This document shows positions 7,201 through 13,929 of a stretch of DNA of 15,557 nucleotides, piece after piece. The notes beneath the pieces are model-generated. The model was not told where the DNA came from, searched no databases, and worked only from the letters and a program-made list of their open reading frames with translations. Numbering within the stretch: position 1 is the stretch's first letter; each line of letters opens with the position of its first letter. This DNA comes from Peptacetobacter sp900539645. Its GTDB lineage: Bacteria > Bacillota > Clostridia > Peptostreptococcales > Peptostreptococcaceae. Made by a program: the position numbers and the translations under genes. The stretch covers positions 1-15,557 of the forward strand of contig NZ_JBLOUI010000052.1 of NCBI RefSeq assembly GCF_047807365.1, read 5' to 3'.

Positions 7201-8345
7201 ACATTTTTACAAAATTCCACTTGTGTTGCTTTTTTGCCTGGATATACTTTCTTTTTATTTACTATATAATGTCCAGTATATCTTACGTAGTTTGCTTTCT
7301 TTTCATCTAGTTCAGAAAACATCTTTTTATATTCTTCTGGTGCATACTTTTTTAAAACACATTTTAAATCTTCCAAGTCTTTTTTATGTTTTTCATAAGC
7401 AGCTACTTTTGCATCTGATAAATAATTTTCTCCGTTTAGTATGTTGACTAATATAGACCAATCATAAGTTTTTTTCATTCCTTCCAAGAAATTTATTTCA
7501 TTTTCAGAAAGCAAATTTTCTATTTTTTCTAAATCTTGCTCATAATTATCAAATGTTATTTTTATATCTTCTCCAGATTCATTTACAAGTTCTTCATTAT
7601 CAAAAATCTTTTTTATATTGCTATTTTGACCAATTAATAATTTTAATATTTCTTCTAATTCTATTTTTTTATCACTTTTTATATCTATATTATCGTTTAA
7701 AATTTTTTTCTTATCTTTTTTAGTCAATGAGTTATCTTTTAAAGTGTTTTCAAATCTATCTTCATTCAATATTTTTATTTCTATTCCTATTTCCGCAAAT
7801 GCTTCTACAAAACTATCCTTAGCATCTTTAAAACTTTTTACAGCGTCTATATTCTTATCACCTAATAAGAAATGACCTCTATTTTTTATAATATTATGTA
7901 TTGCCAGATATATAAGTCTAATATCTTTCTTTTCATCACTTTCAATTAAATCTTTGCGAAGATGATATATTGTAGGATATTTTTCGTGATATTCTTTATC
8001 TGTAAATCCTTCATCATTAAATAATGCAAATGGACAATCTTTATCACTTTTATCTTCTAAATAGTACTTACTCTCTTTTAATCTTTGGAAGAATGTTGGA
8101 TCTATCTTGTTTATCTCCTCAGCAAATAGTTCTTGTAAAAGTTTTATTCTTTCTTTTCTTCTAGCAGTCCTTCTTCTACTTGACCTAAATAATCTTCTTT
8201 CTTCTGCTGTTTTTCCTTCTTCAAATAATCTTACACCGATTAGATTTTTTCCTTTAGCTCTTAATATCTTATAATTTGTATCGGTAACTGCCCAACCAAG
8301 AGAGCTTGTCCCAATATCTAATCCTAAGAAGTATTCTTTAGACAT
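4206..8345 (-). CDS. cas9: Cas9, type II-A RNA-guided endonuclease
   Basis: A 1379-aa multidomain nuclease that cuts both strands of DNA matching the crRNA spacer, with tracrRNA as cofactor. Domains in order: RuvC-I with D10 in GLDIGTSSLGW; an arginine-rich bridge helix (about 50-70); a long helical recognition lobe (about 75-740); RuvC-II with E776 in RIFIETPRK; HNH with D871, H872, N887 and N896 (aligning with S. pyogenes D839, H840, N854 and N863); RuvC-III with H1004 and D1007 in LHHAHDAYL; and a PAM-interacting C-terminal domain with KYGGYNS (1129-1135) and INQSPTGLFERRIDL (1356-1370). All catalytic residues are present. The residues aligning with the NGG-reading arginines R1333 and R1335 are L1341 and I1343. 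A GGGGG ribosome binding site lies 8 bases before the ATG. It is the first gene of the operon. I could not assign its promoter in the 79 bp to the tracrRNA start. Confidence 0.98.
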   Translation of the reverse strand: MSKEYFLGLDIGTSSLGWAVTDTNYKILRAKGKNLIGVRLFEEGKTAEERRLFRSSRRRTARRKERIKLLQELFAEEINKIDPTFFQRLKESKYYLEDKSDKDCPFALFNDEGFTDKEYHEKYPTIYHLRKDLIESDEKKDIRLIYLAIHNIIKNRGHFLLGDKNIDAVKSFKDAKDSFVEAFAEIGIEIKILNEDRFENTLKDNSLTKKDKKKILNDNIDIKSDKKIELEEILKLLIGQNSNIKKIFDNEELVNESGEDIKITFDNYEQDLEKIENLLSENEINFLEGMKKTYDWSILVNILNGENYLSDAKVAAYEKHKKDLEDLKCVLKKYAPEEYKKMFSELDEKKANYVRYTGHYIVNKKKVYPGKKATQVEFCKNVSSILKKIKQKDPVIDRMMNECKEYTFMPKQIDKRNGVLPYQLHKKELRKIIVNAEKYYDFLNKKDSNGYVTKEKIEKLLTFRIPYYVGPLNDKHKESGFCWIEKKSDEKIYPWNFDDVVDKDKSAENFIMRMTNKCTYLVGEDVLPNQSILYSKFRVLNELNNLKINGEKPDVEVKKKIYKELFLTGKPVTTKKIKSFYKKEFGIEVEVSGIDGDFKNKMDSYAKMKTILEDLDSNLETLKMAENIILWSTIFGSEKKMLRKKIETNYPELKEKQIKDLVAVNFTGWGRLSKKFLTGIKANIDGNNNISIIKAMEETSYNLMQLLSNQFEFIELINKYNNNLNEDLDINNLDYDSLMEDLYASPAVKRSIWQTILVLKEIQEVMGCEPKRIFIETPRKYGEKKRTESRKTQLQQCYEKCKDEEDEYIKEFKNSGMIEELDTVEESRLRSKRLYLYYTQMGKDMYTGESIEFSRLFEKNEKNEYLYYDIDHIYPKSKTKDDSITRNLVLVSKVENSKKADKYPLKTEIQNKQRAFWNILKSKGLITEEKYKRLIRKNALTNEELTSFIERQIVFTGQSTKAVANILSKLMKESEIVYTKAENISDFRKEIDFVKVREINDLHHAHDAYLAIVVGNIYHLKFTKNVYKFVASAKEEYNLGKMYEKDIKRNGKKIWIADIKDENGKVIKEGTKKIVKDMLSKGGILFTRYSYVGKGMLSDQNLINKGKIKKGTKYLPIKSNKNEYLPIEKYGGYNSIKIAFFAYVESEGKKGKKIRTLEGIPVYIVKNSKDEYEDIKKYIKESDNLNNPIILIPKIKKDSFFEIDGYPLHISAKSGEKQITMKSAVQLKINYKTVKYIKQVIKYADNGSLDLNIEKRLEITKEKNLKLYSELSNKMIEGIYSKRPTISSVIKIILNGKEKFENLSIYEQSEQIKKILRLFNTTSESIKLNAIGGSSTGNGELKISKEISKVNKAVLINQSPTGLFERRIDLLQDTEKFFK

Positions 8346-8388
8346 ATTTATTCCCCCTTTTATTTGTCAGAATAATTAAGTTTTCTAT

Positions 8389-8417
8389 TTGACATCTAAC
8401 GCAATATAATATATACT
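8389..8417 (+). promoter_or_regulatory. Promoter of the tracrRNA
   Basis: A perfect TTGACA (8389-8394), a 17-bp spacer and TATACT (8412-8417, 5 of 6) form one of the best promoters in the window. The predicted start is near 8424, at the edge of the anti-repeat. A 5-bp inverted repeat, ATACT-AAA-AGTAT (8413-8425), covers the -10 box and start site and could be an operator or chance. Confidence 0.8.
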
Positions 8418-8423
8418 AAAAGT

Positions 8424-8529
8424 ATCTAAAATTACATCAAAAGTTCAAATAAAATTTTTTCAAATCGTTTGCCTGCATTGTGCAGCAAAATAAAAATCAT
8501 AAACTTGCTTCTAAGCAAGTTATTTTTTT
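8424..8529 (+). ncRNA. tracrRNA
   Basis: A predicted RNA of about 106 nt, divergent from cas9. Bases 8423-8440 are identical to 18 bases of the plus-strand repeat, so the RNA pairs perfectly with crRNA repeat bases 9-26. AAGU (8441-8444) opposes crRNA GA as a bulge, and UCAAAU (8445-8450) pairs with the repeat start GUUUGA, with a terminal G-U. The same bulge and lower-stem layout is found in S. pyogenes. Downstream come a 10-nt A/U tract (8451-8460), a small hairpin CAAA-UCG-UUUG (8461-8471) in the nexus position, a hairpin CUGCA-UUG-UGCAG (8473-8485) and a terminator stem. The RNA guides RNase III processing of pre-crRNA and anchors crRNA in Cas9. The start is inferred from the promoter; the end from the terminator. 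Confidence 0.92.
8502..8529 (+). terminator. Intrinsic terminator of the tracrRNA
   Basis: AACTTGCTT (8502-8510) and AAGCAAGTT (8513-8521) form a strong stem: 9 complementary bases, in practice 8 bp with a UCUA loop. It is followed by A and seven T (8523-8529). In Cas9 complexes this last hairpin usually also contacts the protein. Confidence 0.9.
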
Positions 8530-8826
8530 GCTTTCTTTTTTATTTTTTTACAAACATTTTACACTTTTATTATATTATATATTTTCTGAAAAATCTATCT
8601 ATTTATTTATCAAAAAACACTTTCACTTCTTTTTATTTTATTATCTAGTTTACAAATTTCCTTATAATTCAAAAAATTTCCCCAAACTATAGATATCTAT
8701 CCTCAAATAATATATTATATAAGGTATAAAAAATTAAACTAGATTTTAAAAAACAAAATAAACAGTCAAAAAATTACACAAAACATAACAAAATAAACCA
8801 AAACCAAAAATCAGGCTGCTTATCAT
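8530..8826. other. AT-rich intergenic region before the aminotransferase gene
   Basis: About 300 bp of very AT-rich DNA without a credible gene. The only open frame, beginning inside the tracrRNA, encodes runs of Phe, Leu and Tyr dictated by T-rich DNA. Possible plus-strand promoter parts are TTTACA (8547-8552), 18 bp and TATATT (8571-8576), and a TATAAT at 8663-8668 without a good -35 box. I cannot choose the aminotransferase promoter. No riboswitch or T-box motif was recognised. Confidence 0.5.
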
Positions 8827-8843
8827 AAAGGAGGAAACTAAAA

Positions 8844-10031
8844 ATGAAACTAGCAACAAAATTAGACACACTAACACCGTCGTTTACGATAGGAATAAGT
8901 TCAAAAGTAAAAGAAATGAAAGCAAATGGAATAGACGTACTAAACCTAAGCATAGGTGAACCAGACTTCACAGTACCAGAAAAAGCAAAAGCATACGGAA
9001 AAAAATCATTAGATGAAAATTGCACTAAATATGATCTTGTTCCAGGGCTTAAAATACTTAGAGAAGAAATTGTAAAAAAACTAAAAAGAGAAAATAACTG
9101 TAATTACACAATAGACGAAATAGTATTATCTAGTGGTGCAAAAAACTCTATAACTAACGCACTTCTTGCAGTAACTAACCCAGGAGAAGAAGTTCTTATA
9201 CCTAAACCATATTGGGTAAGTTATCCAGAAATGGTTAAACTTACTGGTGCAGTTCCAAAATTCATAGATACTAAGAGAGAAAACGGATTTAAACTAACTA
9301 AAGAAGAATTAGAAGCTGCTATAACTGAAAAATCAAAAATGCTTATACTTACTAACCCTTCTAACCCAACAGGAAACGTATATACAAAAGAAGAGTTAAT
9401 AGACATAGTTAATGTATGTATTGAAAAAGAAATATTCATATTAGCAGACGAAATATATGAAAGAATTTGCTATGTTGATGGATTTACTTCTGTAGCATCT
9501 CTTTCTGAAGAAGCAAAGGATATAACAATAACTATAAATGGATTTGCAAAATCAGTTGCTATGACAGGTCTTAGACTTGGATATACTGCATCTAACAAAG
9601 AAGTTGCAAAAGCTATGAGCTCTATACAGGGACATTTAGTTTCTCACCCTTGTTTAACAGCTCAGTATATAGGTTATGGAGCATTAGTTGAATGTGAAGA
9701 AGACATAAAACATATGGTAAGTGTTTACAAATCAAGAAGAGATATGCTTGTTGAAAGACTTGACGCTATAGACCATGTTTCATACATACAGCCATCTGGA
9801 GCATTCTATATGTTTATAGATTTAAGTGAAGTTGCAGAAAAATACGATTGGAAAGAAAGTTTTTCAATAGAATTCTGTGAAGAGCTTCTTAACAAATACC
9901 ATGTAGCTGGAGTTCCTGGTATAGCCTTTGGATTAGACAACTATATGCGTATATCTTATGCTTGTAATGAGGAAACTTTCATGACTGCAATGGATAGATT
10001 AGAAGAATTTGTAAAAGCTATATTTGCTTAA
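8844..10031 (+). CDS. Class I/II PLP-dependent aminotransferase (aspartate aminotransferase-like)
   Basis: A 395-aa cytoplasmic PLP enzyme of the class I (fold type I) aminotransferases, most like bacterial AspB-type aspartate aminotransferases. K236 in INGFAKSVAMTGLRLGY is the PLP-binding lysine. NPSNPTG (171-177) supplies the pyridoxal-contacting asparagine (N174), ADEIYE holds D202, which pairs with the ring nitrogen, and R369 in YMRIS should bind the substrate carboxylate. NLSIGEPDF (34-42) is a typical N-terminal motif. The length is normal. An excellent AAAGGAGG (8827-8834) precedes the ATG. It is monocistronic, divergent from cas9 and convergent with the nucleoside hydrolase. Substrate range is not fixed by sequence; aromatic or alanine aminotransferases of the same family are alternatives. 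The first 55 or so codons favour A- and C-ending codons (CTA, GAC), with an abrupt change to T-ending ones (CTT, GTT) near 9015. Confidence 0.9.
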   Translation: MKLATKLDTLTPSFTIGISSKVKEMKANGIDVLNLSIGEPDFTVPEKAKAYGKKSLDENCTKYDLVPGLKILREEIVKKLKRENNCNYTIDEIVLSSGAKNSITNALLAVTNPGEEVLIPKPYWVSYPEMVKLTGAVPKFIDTKRENGFKLTKEELEAAITEKSKMLILTNPSNPTGNVYTKEELIDIVNVCIEKEIFILADEIYERICYVDGFTSVASLSEEAKDITITINGFAKSVAMTGLRLGYTASNKEVAKAMSSIQGHLVSHPCLTAQYIGYGALVECEEDIKHMVSVYKSRRDMLVERLDAIDHVSYIQPSGAFYMFIDLSEVAEKYDWKESFSIEFCEELLNKYHVAGVPGIAFGLDNYMRISYACNEETFMTAMDRLEEFVKAIFA

Positions 10032-10041
10032 TTTTGATAAT

Positions 10042-10091
10042 AAAAAAAGTGGGTATCTGAGTATAATATTTTACTCATTGCCCACTTTTTG
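10042..10091. terminator. Bidirectional terminator between convergent genes
   Basis: AAAAAGTGGG (10044-10053) pairs with CCCACTTTTT (10081-10090), and inside it TGAGTA (10058-10063) pairs with TACTCA (10072-10077), giving a two-part stem. T-runs flank it on both strands, so it can end the aminotransferase transcript (plus) and the transporter operon (minus). Confidence 0.88.
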
Positions 10092-10109
10092 TTTTGCTAA
10101 ATTTTTATA

Positions 10110-11015
10110 TTATCTTTCAAATACAACTTTTATCATTTCGTCATTTATCTTCTTATCATCTAAAACCACTGGAATATTTATTCTCGCTGCACTCTCTCCT
10201 TCTACAAGTCTTCCCTCAAATAAATCTTCCTCTGTAGAAACAACACTCATAAAATCATCCCTAAACATATCAGGATTCATTAAGTAAATCGCAGCAATAA
10301 CGTCCCAAAGTACTATAGAATCGTAGTTGTATTTTTCTTTGAACTCTCTCATCCACTTTTCAATCTTATTGATTATAAATTCATTTTTAATATTATTTCC
10401 TAAAGCTTTAACCTTATCTAGCTCATTAGTTCCAAACTCTACATCCATGCATCTATTTCCAGTTAGTATAGACACATTTTTATATTTTTTAATAGCTACT
10501 TCTGCTCCCTTAGGGCATACAGAGAAATTCAGCTCTTTCATTATCTTATCTCCAAAGTATAAATCGCCTGTTATTCCACCCATAAGTACTACAGAATTTA
10601 ATTTTTCTCCTATTTCATTATCTATCATATAGGCATCATAAAGATTCTGCATAGATCCAGTTGCCAATAAATCTATTTCATTTGGATATTTGTTCGCCAT
10701 TTCTACTATGAATTTTGCTGCTTCATTTGATTCAAAGTTTCCGTCGTCTTCAAATCTTTTATATCCAAATCCTGTATAATCATTCATTGCAAATTTTCCT
10801 CTACCTTTGTAGACATTTAAGTTTATACCTAGATCTTCTACAAGCTCTAATGTCTGTTTATGAACGTATTCTAAGGAATCATTGGCATAAGTTGTGCAAA
10901 CACCAAGAAGTTCCACATCCTTATTTTCAACTAGATAAACTAGTGCTAGACCATCGTCGATATCTCTATTATCTAAGCCCATAGTATTGTCGCAATCGTA
11001 AATAACTTTTTTCAT
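10110..11015 (-). CDS. Nucleoside hydrolase family protein (IunH-like), altered active-site motif
   Basis: A 301-aa protein of the inosine-uridine nucleoside N-ribohydrolase family, enzymes that split nucleosides into base and ribose with a calcium ion. The N-terminal metal motif is expanded. Instead of the classic DxDxGxDD it reads DCDNTMG, then LDNRDIDDGLAL (D7, D9, D20, D21), a form I recall from other Firmicutes. Further marks are LLATGSMQNL (116-125), VLMGG (143-147) and ELNFSVCPKGAEVA (161-174), corresponding to the family's E-x-N and D-P-x-A-A region. The C-terminal family motif is normally HD; here it is WD (W237, D238), so the usual general-acid histidine is absent. The start is 8 bp from the ATPase stop, with AGGTGA as ribosome binding site. 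As the last gene of the transporter operon it probably acts on the imported compound, but the substrate is unknown. Confidence 0.82.
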   Translation of the reverse strand: MKKVIYDCDNTMGLDNRDIDDGLALVYLVENKDVELLGVCTTYANDSLEYVHKQTLELVEDLGINLNVYKGRGKFAMNDYTGFGYKRFEDDGNFESNEAAKFIVEMANKYPNEIDLLATGSMQNLYDAYMIDNEIGEKLNSVVLMGGITGDLYFGDKIMKELNFSVCPKGAEVAIKKYKNVSILTGNRCMDVEFGTNELDKVKALGNNIKNEFIINKIEKWMREFKEKYNYDSIVLWDVIAAIYLMNPDMFRDDFMSVVSTEEDLFEGRLVEGESAARINIPVVLDDKKINDEMIKVVFER

Positions 11016-11023
11016 AATATCAC

Positions 11024-12040
11024 CTAATCCCTATATATATTTGTTTTCTTTACTACTATCCCTATTTTATCTCCTACTTCGTATCTATTCATATCGAAGT
11101 CGTCTACTTTTAGAGTTCTTTCCCCTACATTTAGAATATATTTCATTTTAGTACCTGAATATACAACTTTTTTAACTTCTGCTGAGAATACTTTACCTTC
11201 TAGGTTGATGTTTTCTTTTACAAATTTGTTTAGAGCATTTTCAAAATCACTTTGTCCACACACTTCTTTGTGTATATCTATATCCTCAGGTTTTACAAGC
11301 ATTGTTGCTCCGTCTATCTCAATAAAGTTGTCGTCTACCATAAATTTTGCTGCTGCTTTTGTTTTAGGGTTAGTGTAGACTTCTTCTGGATAGTCTATTT
11401 GCTCAAGTTTTCCATTTAACATTATGGCAATTCTATCACTAAATAGTATGGCTTCTTCTTTATCATGAGTAACTAAAATCATAGTTGTATTATGTTTTTT
11501 CTGAAGTCCTATTGGCAATTCCCTCATTCTTTCTCTAAGATTCGTATCAAGGCTAGAATATGCTTCATCTAATAATAATACTTCCGGCTCTACTGCCAAT
11601 GCTCTGGCAAGTGCAACTCTCTGCTTTTCTCCACCAGAAATCATAGATACTTTTTTCTTTTCATATCCTTCAAGTCCTATGTCAGATAAAAGATCTTTTA
11701 CTTTTTTATCTATTTCATCTTTGCTCTTTTTTCTAACTCTAAGTCCAAATGCTATGTTTTCATATACATTCATATGTGGGAATAGTAGGTTTTCCTGATT
11801 TACAATAACTATATTTCTTTTGTTTGCGGCTTTTGATGTTATGTCCTCTCCATCTAGGATTACTTTTCCCTCAAAATCATCAATTAAACCCGCTATTATG
11901 CTAAGCGTTGTACTTTTCCCACATCCAGATGGGCCAAGTATACTTATTCTTTCACCTTTTTTTACTTGTAAGTTTAATCCATCTAATACATTTTTATTAG
12001 AGAATTTTTTTTGTATATTTTGTAATTCAAGTTTATACAT
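11024..12040 (-). CDS. ABC transporter ATP-binding protein, YnjD-like
   Basis: A 338-aa ATPase that powers the importer formed with the two permeases encoded upstream. The nucleotide-binding domain has Walker A GPSGCGKST (36-44), Q-loop Q82, the signature ISGGEKQR (134-141, with E in place of the usual Q), Walker B VLLLDE (154-159), D-loop SSLD and switch histidine H192 in VTHDKEEA. After about residue 210 a TOBE-like regulatory domain follows, as in PotA, FbpC and MalK type importers. The length and motifs indicate a full functional protein. An AGAGGA ribosome binding site precedes the ATG, and the gene is 60 bp from the preceding permease. By sequence alone it could be labelled polyamine, iron or thiamine importer; the neighbouring binding protein points to the YnjBCD group. 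Confidence 0.9.
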   Translation of the reverse strand: MYKLELQNIQKKFSNKNVLDGLNLQVKKGERISILGPSGCGKSTTLSIIAGLIDDFEGKVILDGEDITSKAANKRNIVIVNQENLLFPHMNVYENIAFGLRVRKKSKDEIDKKVKDLLSDIGLEGYEKKKVSMISGGEKQRVALARALAVEPEVLLLDEAYSSLDTNLRERMRELPIGLQKKHNTTMILVTHDKEEAILFSDRIAIMLNGKLEQIDYPEEVYTNPKTKAAAKFMVDDNFIEIDGATMLVKPEDIDIHKEVCGQSDFENALNKFVKENINLEGKVFSAEVKKVVYSGTKMKYILNVGERTLKVDDFDMNRYEVGDKIGIVVKKTNIYRD

Positions 12041-12100
12041 ATTTTATTCCTCTATTTTCTATATTTATATTCTTTTGTGATTAATTTTTATATTATAACT

Positions 12101-12913
12101 TTAGATATATTTATAATCTTCTAGCTCGTTTTTGTACATTTTTTTCATTATATATTCCATAGCTATAAGAAGTACTATTGTACTAGCTATGAATATCAAT
12201 CCGTAAACAGATCCCAACATTCTATCCCCTGATTGTATGAATGGGAACATTTCCATTGTAAATGTGATTATTTTTCCACCGCCTATTAAATATACAAGGA
12301 AATACTGGCTAAATGATACAATGTAACACATCATTGCAGCTGATATTACTCCAGGCATTATCATTGGAGCAACTATTTTTAGAAATACATCTTTTTTGCT
12401 TGCACCGAGTGTATATGCTTGATCTATGTATCCTCTTCCAGTTATTAAAAATACATCTTTTATCATATTTACAGCATATGGTATGCAAGGGACTATGCTC
12501 ACTAGTATTATCCCTAAGTACGTTCCAGCAAGGCCCATTTTTATAAATTCTATGTTTAGTCCCATTCCTATAGATACTGGTGGTATTATCACTGGTGAGA
12601 ATACTAACATTTCTACAAATTTTTTACCTTTAAAATTCTCAAATGCTAATGCTTTTGCACATGGAATTGATATTGCTATTGTTATTATTGTAGTCATTAG
12701 AGATATGAATATGCTGTTTTTTAGTGTATGGATTACTCTGTCGCTGTTTTGTATTACATATTCCCATCCTCTAACTCCAAAGTTTGTAGGCATTATATCC
12801 GGCCATATGTAATTATTTGTAAAGGACCACAGTATCATGGATAGTATTGGAATTATAATAGAAAGTATAGATAAGGCTAGAAGTAGCTTCATCGTAAGTT
12901 TTTTCCAATTCAT
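12101..12913 (-). CDS. ABC transporter permease (second)
   Basis: A 270-aa inner-membrane permease with about six hydrophobic segments. The cytoplasmic coupling (EAA) motif is QAYTLGASKKDVFLKIVAP at about 165-183, which docks on the ATPase. It is of the PotC or CysW type, the smaller partner of a permease pair. A clear AAGGAG ribosome binding site lies before the ATG. It follows the first permease by 37 bp. In E. coli, as I recall, YnjC is one long permease of about 510 aa; here the same job is divided between two genes of 287 and 270 aa. Substrate specificity cannot be read from this subunit. Confidence 0.9.
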   Translation of the reverse strand: MNWKKLTMKLLLALSILSIIIPILSMILWSFTNNYIWPDIMPTNFGVRGWEYVIQNSDRVIHTLKNSIFISLMTTIITIAISIPCAKALAFENFKGKKFVEMLVFSPVIIPPVSIGMGLNIEFIKMGLAGTYLGIILVSIVPCIPYAVNMIKDVFLITGRGYIDQAYTLGASKKDVFLKIVAPMIMPGVISAAMMCYIVSFSQYFLVYLIGGGKIITFTMEMFPFIQSGDRMLGSVYGLIFIASTIVLLIAMEYIMKKMYKNELEDYKYI

Positions 12914-12950
12914 GTTTTTTCTCCTTTTTTATACTTTATTCTAAAGTTTT

Positions 12951-13814
12951 TTAATTTTTCTCATTCATAACAATTCTTTTGATAATTGTATTAAATAGTA
13001 GTACGAATAATACACAAAATGCTATTATTACCATATTCATAGCCATAGCATATGGTCTATTTGTCATCATAGGATTTTGGTATTCGATAAATGCTTGAAC
13101 TGCTATTGCTTTTGGTACTGTTGCCCCTAGTAACATTGGTATTTCATATGATCCAAACGAGAACGAGAATATTATTGTGAATACAGATAGTATTGTAGGT
13201 AGTAGCATCGGAAGTGTTACTTTTCTAAATGCGTACCATTTAGATGCACCTAAGTTTATTGCTGCCATTTCATGTTTGCTACTAAGTCTTTTTAGTACTG
13301 CCAGGCATGTCAGCATAACATATGGCGTTTCTTTCCATATATATGCTAGTATTATTCCGATTCCATTTGAACTAAATAGTATATTTGAAAATATTTCTTG
13401 TGCATTTTTTACTCCCATGCTATAAAGTATTCTCGCAAAAAATCCTGAGTCCGATAAGAATGTTATTGCAAATAGAGCAACTGTTATGTGTGGTACTACT
13501 ATTGGAATTTTGTATATATATTCTTTTTTAGATTTTAAAGAAACGATCAAACTAGCTATTATTATTCCAAGTACAACAGCTATTATCGACGATATTGCAC
13601 TTATGTATAACGTAAATGATAGACTTTTTAAGAAACTAGAATTTGTAAATATTTTAGTGTAGTATTCTAATGTTATTTCTTTCATACCTATAAATGGAAA
13701 ATACCCCAAGCTTTGTACAAAAGCTCCTAAAATCCCAAATACTAGTACAAATAATAGAAGTGCTACAACTGGCATAGTTTCCAAGTATGGTCTATATTTT
13801 GATTTTCTAGACAT
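12951..13814 (-). CDS. ABC transporter permease (first)
   Basis: A 287-aa inner-membrane permease. The first transmembrane helix (about 14-36) is followed by a periplasmic-side loop, then about five more helices. The EAA motif is MAAINLGASKWYAFRKVTLP at about 183-202. With the second permease it forms the translocation pore. AGGAG lies 8 bases before the ATG. A 115-bp gap with a 12-bp hairpin separates it from the binding-protein gene, an arrangement that often lets the binding protein be made in excess over the membrane parts. Confidence 0.9.
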   Translation of the reverse strand: MSRKSKYRPYLETMPVVALLLFVLVFGILGAFVQSLGYFPFIGMKEITLEYYTKIFTNSSFLKSLSFTLYISAISSIIAVVLGIIIASLIVSLKSKKEYIYKIPIVVPHITVALFAITFLSDSGFFARILYSMGVKNAQEIFSNILFSSNGIGIILAYIWKETPYVMLTCLAVLKRLSSKHEMAAINLGASKWYAFRKVTLPMLLPTILSVFTIIFSFSFGSYEIPMLLGATVPKAIAVQAFIEYQNPMMTNRPYAMAMNMVIIAFCVLFVLLFNTIIKRIVMNEKN

Positions 13815-13859
13815 TTTCTTCTCCTATTATATTCTATTTTTTATTTTTTAATATAGCAC

Positions 13860-13888
13860 AAAGGATATTCGAAAAACGAATATCCTTT
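13860..13888 (-). promoter_or_regulatory. Intra-operon hairpin between binding-protein and permease genes
   Basis: A perfect 12-bp inverted repeat with a 5-nt loop: AAAGGATATTCG (13860-13871), AAAAA, CGAATATCCTTT (13877-13888). In the operon's direction it is followed by GTGCTATATT, not a U-tract, so it is more likely an mRNA-stabilising or RNase-processing element than a strong terminator. In the other direction the flank is T-richer. Confidence 0.7.
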
Positions 13889-13929
13889 ACTTTTATTTAT
13901 TATTCTATTTTTTTATCATTAATTTATAA

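Noticed and set aside
2341..8345. Assignment to type II-B or II-C, or a Cas9-like variant with additional genes.
   Set aside because: csn2 is present, cas4 is absent, and gene order cas9-cas1-cas2-csn2 is that of canonical II-A; no further gene fits between them.
8480..8692. A 70-codon plus-strand frame starting inside the tracrRNA.
   Set aside because: It overlaps the tracrRNA terminator, has no ribosome binding site, and its Phe/Leu/Tyr/Lys content simply reflects T-rich DNA.
12313..12812. Plus-strand frames of 77 and 128 codons opposite the second permease gene.
   Set aside because: They are antisense shadows of a well-supported membrane protein and lack ribosome binding sites and family motifs.
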